Below, piece after piece: positions 7,744 to 16,211 of a stretch of DNA of 39,461 nucleotides (position 1 is the first letter of the stretch; each line of letters begins with the position of its first letter). The stretch covers positions 1-39,461 of the forward strand of contig CATZRD010000020.1 of NCBI GenBank assembly GCA_958423465.1, read 5' to 3'. This DNA is from an uncultured Oscillospiraceae bacterium (GTDB taxonomy: Bacteria; Bacillota; Clostridia; Oscillospirales; Oscillospiraceae). The notes under the pieces were generated by a model, which saw only the letters and a program-made list of their open reading frames with translations, had not been told where the DNA came from and searched no databases. The position numbers and the translations under genes are program-made.

Positions 7744-8160
7744 TTACCATTCCAGCTCAATCTCAATGTCTTTTCGCGGTTCGATTTCCCTCCCTTCGAT
7801 CTTGTTCAGAGGAACGATGGCTTTATCCTCCTTTCTGAAAAATGTCGCGCAGAGGATCGCCGCCAGCAGGACCAGCGCCCACAGCGCCAGCGCCAGCCAT
7901 TTTGCCATGGCCAGCCGGGTCTGCCGCCGCTTCTCGTCCTCCGCCAGCCGGAGCGCCGCCTCCGGCTCGCCGCCGAAAAGGCTCTCCATGGTCACCCCGT
8001 ACAGCGCGCTCAAATACCGCAGGTTTTCCGTGGTCGGGACCGCCTCGCCCCGCTCCCACTTGGACACCGCCTGGCGGGACACCAGCATCATCTCCGCCAG
8101 CTCCTTCTGGGACAGGCCCTTCTCCTTCCGCAGCGCGGTCAGCTTTTCCCCAAGCTCCAT
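7744..8160 (-). CDS. XRE-family regulator with a C-terminal membrane anchor
   Basis: 138 residues from ATG 8160 (MELGEKLTALRKEKGLSQ), seven bases after GGAGG; an ATG two codons earlier would abut the ribosome site. Residues 1-60 form a Cro/C1-type helix-turn-helix (GLSQKELAEMMLVSRQAVSKWERG). A linker leads to one transmembrane helix (about 85-108, ALALWALVLLAAILCATFF) and a short, charged outer tail ending IEIELEW. So it is a one-component, membrane-tethered DNA-binding protein. It heads an operon with two secreted proteins, which suggests control of, or response to, something at the cell surface (inference). Confidence 0.85.
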   Translation of the reverse strand: MELGEKLTALRKEKGLSQKELAEMMLVSRQAVSKWERGEAVPTTENLRYLSALYGVTMESLFGGEPEAALRLAEDEKRRQTRLAMAKWLALALWALVLLAAILCATFFRKEDKAIVPLNKIEGREIEPRKDIEIELEW

Positions 8161-8180
8161 TTCCATACCTCCACACTTTC

Positions 8181-8209
8181 ACCATAGCGTATCATCCGCA
8201 AACTGTCAA
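8181..8209 (-). promoter_or_regulatory. Promoter of the XRE/secreted-protein operon
   Basis: Minus strand TTGACA (8209-8204), 17-bp spacer, TATGGT (8186-8181). A perfect 9-bp hairpin, GGGGCAACC/GGTTGCCCC (8229-8249), lies just upstream and could be a regulator site. Confidence 0.65.
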
Positions 8210-8276
8210 TCGTATACCGCTTTGCACCGGGGCAACCGCCGGTTGCCCCCCTCTTTCCGTCCAAAATTGCCAAAAA

Positions 8277-8312
8277 AGCCTGCTCACGCGGTCGAAACCG
8301 CGCGGGCAGGCT
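8277..8312 (-). terminator. Terminator of the first PadR-DUF2812 operon
   Basis: On the minus strand the stem AGCCTGC...CGCGGT, TTCG loop, ACCGCG...GCAGGCT (one internal 3x3 mismatch) is followed by six T. It starts eight bases after the DUF2812 stop codon. Confidence 0.85.
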
Positions 8313-8319
8313 GACGCCG

Positions 8320-8844
8320 CTATATCTGCCCCTCCAGCTCCCGGAGCTTGCGGGTACATCGCCAGATGACCCGAAGGGCGCACATAAAGATAACGGCGTA
8401 GATCCCGGCCAGCACCCGGTGGAACAGCTCCGCCCCTCCGGTCAGGACCGTGCCCCAGACGCTGGCGGAGCACAGCGCCTCCACCGCCAGGAACCACAGG
8501 AACATCCTTCGGATCCGGCGGTACTGCTCCATTTTGGACTGGGGATCGGTGTAGACCTCAAAGGGTCCCTCCTCCGCCCGCCGGCGGAGATACACCCAAC
8601 GCGCCCAGCGTTGGACCACCTCCACCCCGGTGTCCTCCATGAACGACCGGTATCCCTCCGGGTCCCTGGCCCGGAGGCCCTCCCCGGGCATCAGGTCGAT
8701 CTGGTAGACGTACTCCCCCGGCTGGCAGGGGACAAAGGTACACACCCCGGCGCGGAAGCTGACGAGGGCCCAGCCCCGCTGGCACCAGTCGTTGATCCAC
8801 GCCTCCTCCGCGTCCTTATCAAAGGTCATTTTAAATCGAATCAC
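8320..8844 (-). CDS. DUF2812 membrane protein
   Basis: 174 residues starting at GTG 8844, which overlaps the PadR stop codon by four bases (GTGA) and follows GGAGGAG at five bases. The soluble N-terminal half (RFKMTFDKDAEEAWINDWCQRGWAL...) is the DUF2812 domain. Two transmembrane helices follow (about 120-140 and 148-168). DUF2812 proteins are nearly always encoded beside a PadR regulator; their biochemical role is not known. Translational coupling to padR suggests the two act together, for example with DUF2812 as effector or anti-regulator at the membrane. Confidence 0.82.
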   Translation of the reverse strand: MIRFKMTFDKDAEEAWINDWCQRGWALVSFRAGVCTFVPCQPGEYVYQIDLMPGEGLRARDPEGYRSFMEDTGVEVVQRWARWVYLRRRAEEGPFEVYTDPQSKMEQYRRIRRMFLWFLAVEALCSASVWGTVLTGGAELFHRVLAGIYAVIFMCALRVIWRCTRKLRELEGQI

Positions 8845-9146
8845 GGTTTCTCCTCCATTTTCTCCCCGTTGCGCACCAGCTCCCGCAGCCGCGCAAGCTC
8901 CGCCGCGAAGGCGGCCCGGCCCTGGTCGGTGATGACGTACTCCTTTTTCCTCCGGGACCCCTCCTCGGCGCTGTAGAGGGTGATCCATCCCCGGTCCACC
9001 AGGGTGCTGATGGCCCCGTACAGGGTCCCCGGCCCCAGGTTCACCCGGCCGCCGGTCATCTCCGCCACCTCCTGAATGATGCCGTAGCCGTGGATGGGCC
9101 GCCGGGCGGCCAGCAGAATGTAGAACAGCGCCTCTGTCAGCGGCAT
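8841..9146 (-). CDS. PadR-family transcriptional regulator
   Basis: 101 residues from ATG 9146 (MPLTEALFYILLAARRPIHGYGI), nine bases after GGAG. A GTG 15 bases earlier is in frame but lacks a site at proper distance. It has the winged-helix core typical of small PadR repressors (HGYGIIQEVAEMTGG; GPGTLYGAISTLVDRGWI; RRKKEYVITDQGRAAF) and a short C-terminal dimer helix. Middle gene of a three-gene operon. A long inverted repeat over the promoter (9374-9418) is the likely autoregulatory operator. Family members sense phenolics, drugs or envelope stress; the ligand here is unknown. Confidence 0.9.
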   Translation of the reverse strand: MPLTEALFYILLAARRPIHGYGIIQEVAEMTGGRVNLGPGTLYGAISTLVDRGWITLYSAEEGSRRKKEYVITDQGRAAFAAELARLRELVRNGEKMEEKP

Positions 9147-9150
9147 TCCC

Positions 9151-9354
9151 TTACTCTCCACGGCGTTTCCACTTCCTCAGCTTTTCTAAAGTCTCCTCCG
9201 GCAGCAGGGCCAGGACCAGGCACACGATCCCGATTCCCAGCACCAGCCCCAGAAGAAATTCCAAAACGTCCGGCCGGGCCTCCATCCGGCCCAGCAGATA
9301 GATCACGCCGCACAGGCCCCCGGCCATGGCAAATTTCCGTTTTCTCCCGTTCAT
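9151..9354 (-). CDS. Small membrane protein (67 aa)
   Basis: First gene of the PadR operon. ATG 9354 (MNGRKRKFAMAGG) follows GGGAGG by seven bases. Two hydrophobic stretches (about 9-22 and 33-52, FLLGLVLGIGIVCLVLALL) flank a short loop, and the C terminus is basic (EKLRKWKRRGE). No family recognised. It lies four bases before padR, so the two are translated together. It may be a small component sensed or used by the PadR/DUF2812 pair. Confidence 0.7.
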   Translation of the reverse strand: MNGRKRKFAMAGGLCGVIYLLGRMEARPDVLEFLLGLVLGIGIVCLVLALLPEETLEKLRKWKRRGE

Positions 9355-9373
9355 CGTCCATCCTCCCTCAAAC

Positions 9374-9418
9374 ATATATCGGTCTCCGATGGGTTTAATA
9401 TATCATGTCCCGATATAT
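9374..9418. promoter_or_regulatory. Inverted repeat over the padR operon promoter
   Basis: Perfect 9-bp arms ATATATCGG (9374-9382) and CCGATATAT (9410-9418), spaced by 27 bp, bracket the -10 box. A likely PadR autorepression operator, by analogy with other PadR genes. Confidence 0.55.
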
Positions 9419-9425
9419 CTGTCAA
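9397..9425 (-). promoter_or_regulatory. Promoter of the first PadR-DUF2812 operon
   Basis: Minus strand TTGACA (9425-9420), 17-bp spacer, TATATT (9402-9397). Confidence 0.8.
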
Positions 9426-9428
9426 GGG

Positions 9429-9461
9429 AAAAAGCATCCCCCCGGCGGGGGGATGCTTTTT
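9429..9461 (-). terminator. Terminator of glpK-glpP
   Basis: Perfect 15-bp stem AAAAAGCATCCCCCC (9429-9443) / GGGGGGATGCTTTTT (9447-9461) with a three-base loop. Its A and T flanks make it active in both directions. It sits about 30 bases after the glpP stop. Confidence 0.9.
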
Positions 9462-9490
9462 GCGGCGCGGCGGGGCGGTATTGAGGGCGG

Positions 9491-10057
9491 CTACAGATCC
9501 CACACGGCCTCGCTGGTGGTGGACACCGCCAGGGCCCCGGCGGAGAGGGCCTCCACCACATCGGACTTGTCCATGATGAGCCCGCCGCAGATCAGGGGGC
9601 AGCGGAGGTCCCGGGCCACCCGCCGGACGATCTTGGGCATGATGCCGGGCAAAATTTCCACCACGTCCGGCTGGGTGGCGGCGGCGGAGGCCGCCACATT
9701 GTCCAGGGACAGGGAGTCAAACACAAAAAACCGCAGCACGGTGAAAAGCCCCAGCTCCCGCCCCCGGCGGATAAAGGCGGGCCGGGTGCTGATGATGCCG
9801 TCGGCCCTGGCCACGGCGTGGATGTAGTCCACCGCCACGTCCCGGCTCCCCAGCCCGGCGATGAGGTCGGCGTGGACCACCGCCAGCTTCCCCGCCCGGT
9901 GGAGCCGCTCCACCAGCTCCGGCAGGGACACCACGTCCCCATAGAGGAGGAACACCACCGGGTGCTCCCCGGCCAGGACCCGCTCCAAGCCCCGGTCGTT
10001 CTTCACGGCGGCGATGATGGGCGAGCGCTCCAGGCAGTCGATCATGGGTGATCTCAT
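9491..10057 (-). CDS. glpP: Glycerol-3-phosphate-responsive antiterminator
   Basis: 188 residues from ATG 10057; ATG 10045 (MIDCLERSPIIAAVK) is the alternative and fits the family N terminus, but only the first has a GGGAG upstream. It has the GlpP TIM-barrel-like family pattern: PIIAAVKN, VVFLLYGDV, KLAVVHADLIAGL, DGIISTRP, FVFDSLSLDN, DVVEILPGIMPKIV, CPLICGGLI, ALSAGALAVSTTSE. In Bacillus GlpP binds glycerol-3-phosphate and leader mRNA to prevent termination of glp genes. Here it lies 5 bp after glpK, so it could act on its own operon or on glp genes elsewhere. Confidence 0.92.
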   Translation of the reverse strand: MRSPMIDCLERSPIIAAVKNDRGLERVLAGEHPVVFLLYGDVVSLPELVERLHRAGKLAVVHADLIAGLGSRDVAVDYIHAVARADGIISTRPAFIRRGRELGLFTVLRFFVFDSLSLDNVAASAAATQPDVVEILPGIMPKIVRRVARDLRCPLICGGLIMDKSDVVEALSAGALAVSTTSEAVWDL

Positions 10058-10062
10058 GGCCC

Positions 10063-11556
<1,494 letters not shown>

Positions 11557-11628
11557 TGGTGCGCCTCCCTCTCTGTCTGCGTCCCGGCCGGGCAGGGCGA
11601 AATCCTCCCCCCGGCGGTCTTTGTCTCT

Positions 11629-11657
11629 ATCATAGCGCAAGTTGAGGCAAATGGGAA
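11629..11657 (-). promoter_or_regulatory. Probable glpK promoter
   Basis: Minus strand -10 TATGAT (11634-11629) with a weak -35 TTCCCA (11657-11652) at 17 bp. The roughly 65-base leader holds a GC-rich inverted repeat (GCCGGG / CCCGGC) but no U-tract, so a classical GlpP-controlled terminator is not evident. Confidence 0.45.
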
Positions 11658-11747
11658 GAGGCAGTTTTTCGACGGCCCCAGCGCTCCGATGTTTCACCCT
11701 GACGGCAAAGCATCGGTTTTCTACGCCGCTGTTGTGGATTTTTTAGG

Positions 11748-11776
11748 TTGAAAAGTGGAAAGATTTACAGTATACT
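11748..11776 (+). promoter_or_regulatory. Promoter(s) of the DUF512-der-plsY-gpsA operon
   Basis: TTGAAA (11748-11753), 17 bp, TATACT (11771-11776). A second overlapping candidate is TTTACA (11764-11769), 17 bp, TATTGT (11787-11792). Either gives a short leader ahead of AGGAGG and ATG 11810. Confidence 0.65.
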
Positions 11777-11809
11777 TAATTTAGTGTATTGTATCCAACA
11801 GGAGGCGTT

Positions 11810-13105
11810 ATGAGCACTGTGGTCACCAGCCTGGACCGTCGCTCCCCGGCGGAGCGCGCCGGCGTCCGGGTGGGAGAAAAATTGATCTCCATCAGCGGAC
11901 ACCCTGTGGAGGATGTGCTGGACTACCGGTTTTTCGGCTACGACGCGGACCCGGAGCTGGTGCTGGAGCGGGAGGGCGTCCGCCGGACGGTCCGCGTCCG
12001 GAAGGAGGAGGGGGCCGAACTGGGCCTGAACTTCGACACCTATCTCATGGACGAGCCACGGCCCTGCTCCAACCACTGCCTCTTCTGCTTCGTGGATCAG
12101 ATGGCTCCGGGCTGCCGGGATACCCTGTATTTCAAGGACGACGACGCCCGGCTCAGCTTCCTCATGGGCAACTATATCACCCTCACCAACCTCTCGGACC
12201 GGGAGGCCCAGCGGATCATTGACCTGCGCATCAGCCCCATCAACGTCTCCGTCCACGCCACGGACCCCAGGCTTCGGTCCGCCCTTCTGGGCAACAAGGC
12301 CGGGGCGGACAGCCTGGCGTGGATGAAGCGCTTCGGCGCGGCGGGGATCATCATGAACGGCCAGATCGTGCTGTGCCCCGGCCTCAACGACGGGGCGCAG
12401 CTCCAGCGGACTATGGAGGACATGGCCGACTGGGGCTTCGCCAGCTGCTCCATCGTCCCCGTGGGCCTCACCAAATACCGCCAGGGCCTCAGCAAGCTCC
12501 GGCCCGTGGACCGAGAGGAGGCCGCCGCTGTCATCGACCAGGTGGACGCCTTCGGCGAGAAGTGCCTTGAACGGTACGGTTCCAGAAAGTTCTTCTGCTC
12601 CGACGAGCTGTATATCCGGGCGGGCCGGGACCTGCCGGAGGAGGACTTCTACGAGGGCTACGTCCAGCTGGAAAACGGCGTGGGGATGCTCCGCAGCCTT
12701 ATCACGGAGTTTGAAGCGGCCCTGCGGCTGGAGGACAATCCTATAAAGGCATCTCCCTTCACAATGGCCACCGGAGTCAGCGCCCGGCCCTTTTTGCAGA
12801 GGCTGCTGGATCAGGCGGCGGCGAAGCTGGGGATCCGGGGCCAGGTAGTCGCCATCGTAAACGACTTTTTCGGCCACACCATCGACGTGGCCGGCCTCAT
12901 CACCGGCCGGGACCTGATGGCCCAGCTGAAGGGCCGGGACCTGGGGGATCGGCTGCTGATTCCGGTGAACATGCTCCGCCACGGCGGAGACGTGTTTCTG
13001 GACGACGCCACCGTTCCCGACGTGGAACAGGCCCTGGGGGTCCCCGTCACCGTGGTGGAGCAGGACGGCTTCGACCTGCTGGATGCCATGCTGGGGAGAA
13101 AGTAA
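11810..13105 (+). CDS. DUF512-family PDZ-radical SAM-like protein
   Basis: 431 residues from ATG 11810, with AGGAGG just upstream. Residues 1-70 resemble a PDZ domain (SPAERAGVRVGEKLISISGHPVEDVLDY). A radical-SAM CxxxCxxC cluster follows (C86, C90, C93 in PCSNHCLFCF). The C-terminal part contains the DUF512 region (FYEGYVQLENGVGMLRSL; TMATGVSARPFL; VVAIVNDFFGHTIDVAGLITGRDL). In Clostridia this gene is conserved next to der. Its reaction is unknown; a role linked to ribosome or membrane assembly has been suggested only by this context. First gene of a four-gene operon. Confidence 0.9.
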   Translation: MSTVVTSLDRRSPAERAGVRVGEKLISISGHPVEDVLDYRFFGYDADPELVLEREGVRRTVRVRKEEGAELGLNFDTYLMDEPRPCSNHCLFCFVDQMAPGCRDTLYFKDDDARLSFLMGNYITLTNLSDREAQRIIDLRISPINVSVHATDPRLRSALLGNKAGADSLAWMKRFGAAGIIMNGQIVLCPGLNDGAQLQRTMEDMADWGFASCSIVPVGLTKYRQGLSKLRPVDREEAAAVIDQVDAFGEKCLERYGSRKFFCSDELYIRAGRDLPEEDFYEGYVQLENGVGMLRSLITEFEAALRLEDNPIKASPFTMATGVSARPFLQRLLDQAAAKLGIRGQVVAIVNDFFGHTIDVAGLITGRDLMAQLKGRDLGDRLLIPVNMLRHGGDVFLDDATVPDVEQALGVPVTVVEQDGFDLLDAMLGRK

Positions 13106-13138
13106 GGATGCATCATCGACGAAACAGGAGGTCATAAC

Positions 13139-14467
13139 ATGGCCAAACCCATTGTAGCCATCGTGGGCCGCCCCAACGTGGGCAAGTCCATGCTTTTCAA
13201 CAAGCTCATCGGCAGCCGGGTGTCCATCGTGGAGGACACCCCCGGCGTCACCCGGGACCGGATCTACGGTGAGACGGACTGGAACGGCCGGAAATTCACC
13301 CTCATCGACACCGGCGGCATCGAGCCCCGGACCGACGATCAGATTTTGCAGTTCATGCGGGAGCAGGCGGGCATCGCCATCAGCCACGCCGACGTCATCG
13401 TCTTTCTTACGGACATCCGCACCGGGGTCACCGCCTCGGACCATGAGGTGGCGAATCTGCTGCTGCGCAGCGGCAAGCCCATTATTCTGGCGGTAAACAA
13501 GATGGACTCCGTGGGGGCCGTGGACCCGGACTACTACGAGTTCTACAATCTGGGGCTGGGGGACCCCATCGCCGTCTCCGCCGTCCACGGCCACGGCACC
13601 GGGGACCTGCTGGACCAGTGCGTGAAGTACTTTCCCCCCGACGACGGCCAGGAGGAGGACGACGACCGCATCCAAGTGGCCATCATCGGCAAGCCCAACG
13701 TGGGCAAGTCCTCCCTGACCAACCGGATCCTGGGCCAGCAGCGGACCATCGTCAGCGACGTGGCCGGCACCACCCGGGACGCCATCGACTCCTATTTTGA
13801 GAACGAAACGGGCAGGTATGTGTTTATCGACACCGCCGGGATGCGGAAAAAGTCCCGGGTGGACGAGTCCATCGAGCGCTACAGCGTCCTCCGGGCCCAG
13901 ATGGCCATTGAGCGCTCGGACGTGTGCCTCATTCTCATCGATGCCCAGGAGGGCGTCACCGAACAGGACACCAAGGTGGCGGGCATGGCCCACGAGGCGG
14001 GCAAGGCCAGCATTATCGTGGTCAACAAGTGGGACCTGGTAGAGAAGGACGGCAAAACCATGGACAAGATGCGCCAGGACATCCGCCGGAACCTGAGCTA
14101 CATGACCTACGCTCCCATCCTCTTCATCTCCGCCGCCACCGGCCAGCGGGTGGACCGGCTCTTCGAGCTGATCCAGTACGTCAACAACCAGGCCAGCACC
14201 CGCATCACCACGGGGATGCTCAATAACGTCCTCAACGACGCCCAGACCCGGGTCCAGCCCCCCACGGACAAGGGCCGCCGGCTGAAGATCTACTACGTCA
14301 CCCAGACCGGGATCAAGCCTCCCCACTTCGTCTTCTTCTGCAACGACGCCAGACTCTTCCACTTCTCCTACCAGCGGTATCTGGAAAACCAGCTGCGCTC
14401 TACCTTCGGCCTGGAGGGGACCCCCATTAAGATCACCATTCGCCAGAAGGGCGACAAGGAGGACTGA
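13139..14467 (+). CDS. der: Ribosome-associated GTPase Der (EngA)
   Basis: 442 residues, the only GTPase family with two tandem G domains; needed for 50S subunit maturation. Domain 1: GRPNVGKS (10-17), DTPGVTRDR, DTGG, NKMD. Domain 2: GKPNVGKSS (about 183-191), DVAGTTRDAIDS, DTAGMRKKSRV, NKWD. A C-terminal KH-like domain follows (RITTGMLNNVLNDA...PPHFVFFCNDARLFHFSYQRYLENQLR). AGGAGG lies eight bases before ATG. The start of plsY follows the stop by eight bases, so the genes are co-transcribed. Confidence 0.98.
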   Translation: MAKPIVAIVGRPNVGKSMLFNKLIGSRVSIVEDTPGVTRDRIYGETDWNGRKFTLIDTGGIEPRTDDQILQFMREQAGIAISHADVIVFLTDIRTGVTASDHEVANLLLRSGKPIILAVNKMDSVGAVDPDYYEFYNLGLGDPIAVSAVHGHGTGDLLDQCVKYFPPDDGQEEDDDRIQVAIIGKPNVGKSSLTNRILGQQRTIVSDVAGTTRDAIDSYFENETGRYVFIDTAGMRKKSRVDESIERYSVLRAQMAIERSDVCLILIDAQEGVTEQDTKVAGMAHEAGKASIIVVNKWDLVEKDGKTMDKMRQDIRRNLSYMTYAPILFISAATGQRVDRLFELIQYVNNQASTRITTGMLNNVLNDAQTRVQPPTDKGRRLKIYYVTQTGIKPPHFVFFCNDARLFHFSYQRYLENQLRSTFGLEGTPIKITIRQKGDKED

Positions 14468-14475
14468 GTTCGACC

Positions 14476-15117
14476 ATGCCCGATATTTCGTTATCCATCA
14501 TCCTGCGGCTGCTCCTCACGGCGGCGGGCGCTTATCTGTTGGGCTGCTTCAACGGGGCGGTCATCGTGTCCCAGTATATTCTCCGGGACGATGTGCGGAC
14601 CCACGGCAGCGGCAACGCCGGACTGACCAATTTCTACCGCACCTTCGGCGGGCCTCTTACCGCCGTGGTGGTGGCCTGCGACGTGGTCAAGGCGGTGCTG
14701 GCGGTGCTGCTGGGTCTGTGGCTGGTGGGTTGGCCCATGGGCTGGATCACCCTGAGCAAATACTGGGCGGGGCTCTGGTGCCTGCTGGGCCATATGTTCC
14801 CCTGCATGTTCCGCTTCAGGGGGGGCAAGGGCATCCTCTCCGGCGGGGCTATCGCCCTGATGATCGACTGGCGGGTGGCTTTGGTGGTCTGGGGGGGCTT
14901 CCTGATCCTCTCCGTCCTGACCCGGTATGTGTCCCTTGGCTCCTGTTGGGCGGGGGCCAGCTTCCCGGTTGTGAGCTGGTTTGTCTACCGCAGCGTGCCC
15001 ATTCTGCTGCTGGCCATCGCCTGCGGCGGGCTGATCCTGTGGCAGCACCGGGGGAACATCCGGCGTCTGCTCAGCGGAACGGAGAGCAAGTTCCACCTGC
15101 GGAAAAAATCTGAATGA
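14476..15117 (+). CDS. plsY: Acyl-phosphate:glycerol-3-phosphate acyltransferase
   Basis: Integral membrane enzyme of 213 residues that makes lysophosphatidate from acyl-phosphate and glycerol-3-phosphate, the first step of phospholipid synthesis in Firmicutes. All three family motifs are visible: SGNAGLTNFYRTFG, FRGGKG and HRGNIRRLLSGTESKF. About five to six hydrophobic helices. The ribosome site AAGGAGG is inside the end of der. The following gene gpsA supplies the glycerol-3-phosphate substrate, so the pair forms a functional unit. Confidence 0.96.
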   Translation: MPDISLSIILRLLLTAAGAYLLGCFNGAVIVSQYILRDDVRTHGSGNAGLTNFYRTFGGPLTAVVVACDVVKAVLAVLLGLWLVGWPMGWITLSKYWAGLWCLLGHMFPCMFRFRGGKGILSGGAIALMIDWRVALVVWGGFLILSVLTRYVSLGSCWAGASFPVVSWFVYRSVPILLLAIACGGLILWQHRGNIRRLLSGTESKFHLRKKSE

Positions 15118-15133
15118 CAGGGAGGGCGATCGT

Positions 15134-16135
15134 ATGAAGATCACGGTACTGGGCAGCGGCGGCTGGGGCACCGCCCTGGCGCTGCTGCTGCTGGACAACG
15201 GCCACGACGTGACACTGTGGTCCTATGACCCCGGCGAGGCGGAGGTCCTGGAGCGGACCCGGGAAAACCCCATGCTGAAGGGGGTCCCTCTGCCCCGGGC
15301 ACTGGAGATCACCACGACCTTTGACACGGTGCCGCTCAGCGGCGCGGTGGTCATGGCCACCCCCTCCTTCGCCGTCCGGGCCACGGCGCGGAAGGCGGCC
15401 CCCCTTCTCCGGGAGGACGCTCTGGTGGTCTCTGTGGCCAAGGGCATCGAGAAGGACTCCGCCCTGCGCCTCAGCCAGGTCATCCAGGAGGAGCTGCAGG
15501 GCCGGGGCCGGGTGGTGGTGCTCTCCGGTCCCTCCCACGCCGAGGAGGTGGGCCGGGGCGTCCCCACCGGGGTGGTGGCCGCGTCGGCGGATCTGGAGGC
15601 TGCCGGTCTGGTCCAGGACGTGTTTATGAGCCCCCGCTTCCGGGTGTACACCAACACCGACGTGGTGGGGGTGGAGCTGGGCGCGGCCCTGAAGAACATT
15701 CTGGCCCTGTGCTGCGGCATCAGCGACGGTATGGGCCTGGGGGACAACACCAAGGCCCTGCTCATGACCCGGGGCATGACGGAGATGGCCCGTCTGGGCG
15801 TGGCCCTGGGGGGCCGGAAGGAGACCTTCGCCGGCCTTTCCGGCATGGGGGACCTGATCGTCACCTGCACTTCCATGCACTCCCGGAACCGCCGCTGCGG
15901 CATCCTCATCGGCCAGGGCAAATCTGTGCAGGAGGCCATCCGGGAGGTGGGCGCCACGGTGGAGGGCTACTTCGCCGCTCTCAGCGCCCACCAGCTGGCG
16001 GAAAAGCTGGGGGTGGAAATGCCCATCTGCGACTGCGCCTACGGCGTACTCTACGAGGGCCGCCCGGTCCAGGACGTGGTGGAGCGGCTCATGACCCGCG
16101 GCAAGCGCCACGAGGCGGACGAGAGCTGGATCTAA
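15134..16135 (+). CDS. gpsA: NAD(P)-dependent glycerol-3-phosphate dehydrogenase
   Basis: Reduces dihydroxyacetone phosphate to sn-glycerol-3-phosphate for lipid synthesis. 333 residues. The N-terminal Rossmann motif is GSGGWGTALA. Family motifs are SVAKGIEKD, SGPSHAEEVGRGVPT, the catalytic-lysine segment GAALKNILALCCGISDGMG, GDNTKALLMTRGMTEM and TFAGLSGMGDLIVTCTS. GGGAGG lies eight bases before ATG. Last gene of the DUF512-der-plsY-gpsA operon, followed by a strong terminator. Confidence 0.97.
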   Translation: MKITVLGSGGWGTALALLLLDNGHDVTLWSYDPGEAEVLERTRENPMLKGVPLPRALEITTTFDTVPLSGAVVMATPSFAVRATARKAAPLLREDALVVSVAKGIEKDSALRLSQVIQEELQGRGRVVVLSGPSHAEEVGRGVPTGVVAASADLEAAGLVQDVFMSPRFRVYTNTDVVGVELGAALKNILALCCGISDGMGLGDNTKALLMTRGMTEMARLGVALGGRKETFAGLSGMGDLIVTCTSMHSRNRRCGILIGQGKSVQEAIREVGATVEGYFAALSAHQLAEKLGVEMPICDCAYGVLYEGRPVQDVVERLMTRGKRHEADESWI

Positions 16136-16175
16136 AGGCTAAAAGCGGGCAAGGCCCCGCAAGGCGTTTTATACG

Positions 16176-16211
16176 AAAAACGGAGGAAGCGTCCAGGCTT
16201 CCTCCGTTTTT
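16176..16211. terminator. Bidirectional terminator between gpsA and the flavoprotein gene
   Basis: Perfect 15-bp stem AAAAACGGAGGAAGC (16176-16190) / GCTTCCTCCGTTTTT (16197-16211). T-tracts on both strands serve gpsA (plus) and the flavoprotein gene ending at 16212 (minus). Confidence 0.92.

Noticed and set aside
11765..14362. Long minus-strand open frame under DUF512 and der
   Set aside because: Same shadow effect; both plus-strand genes have full family signatures and ribosome sites.
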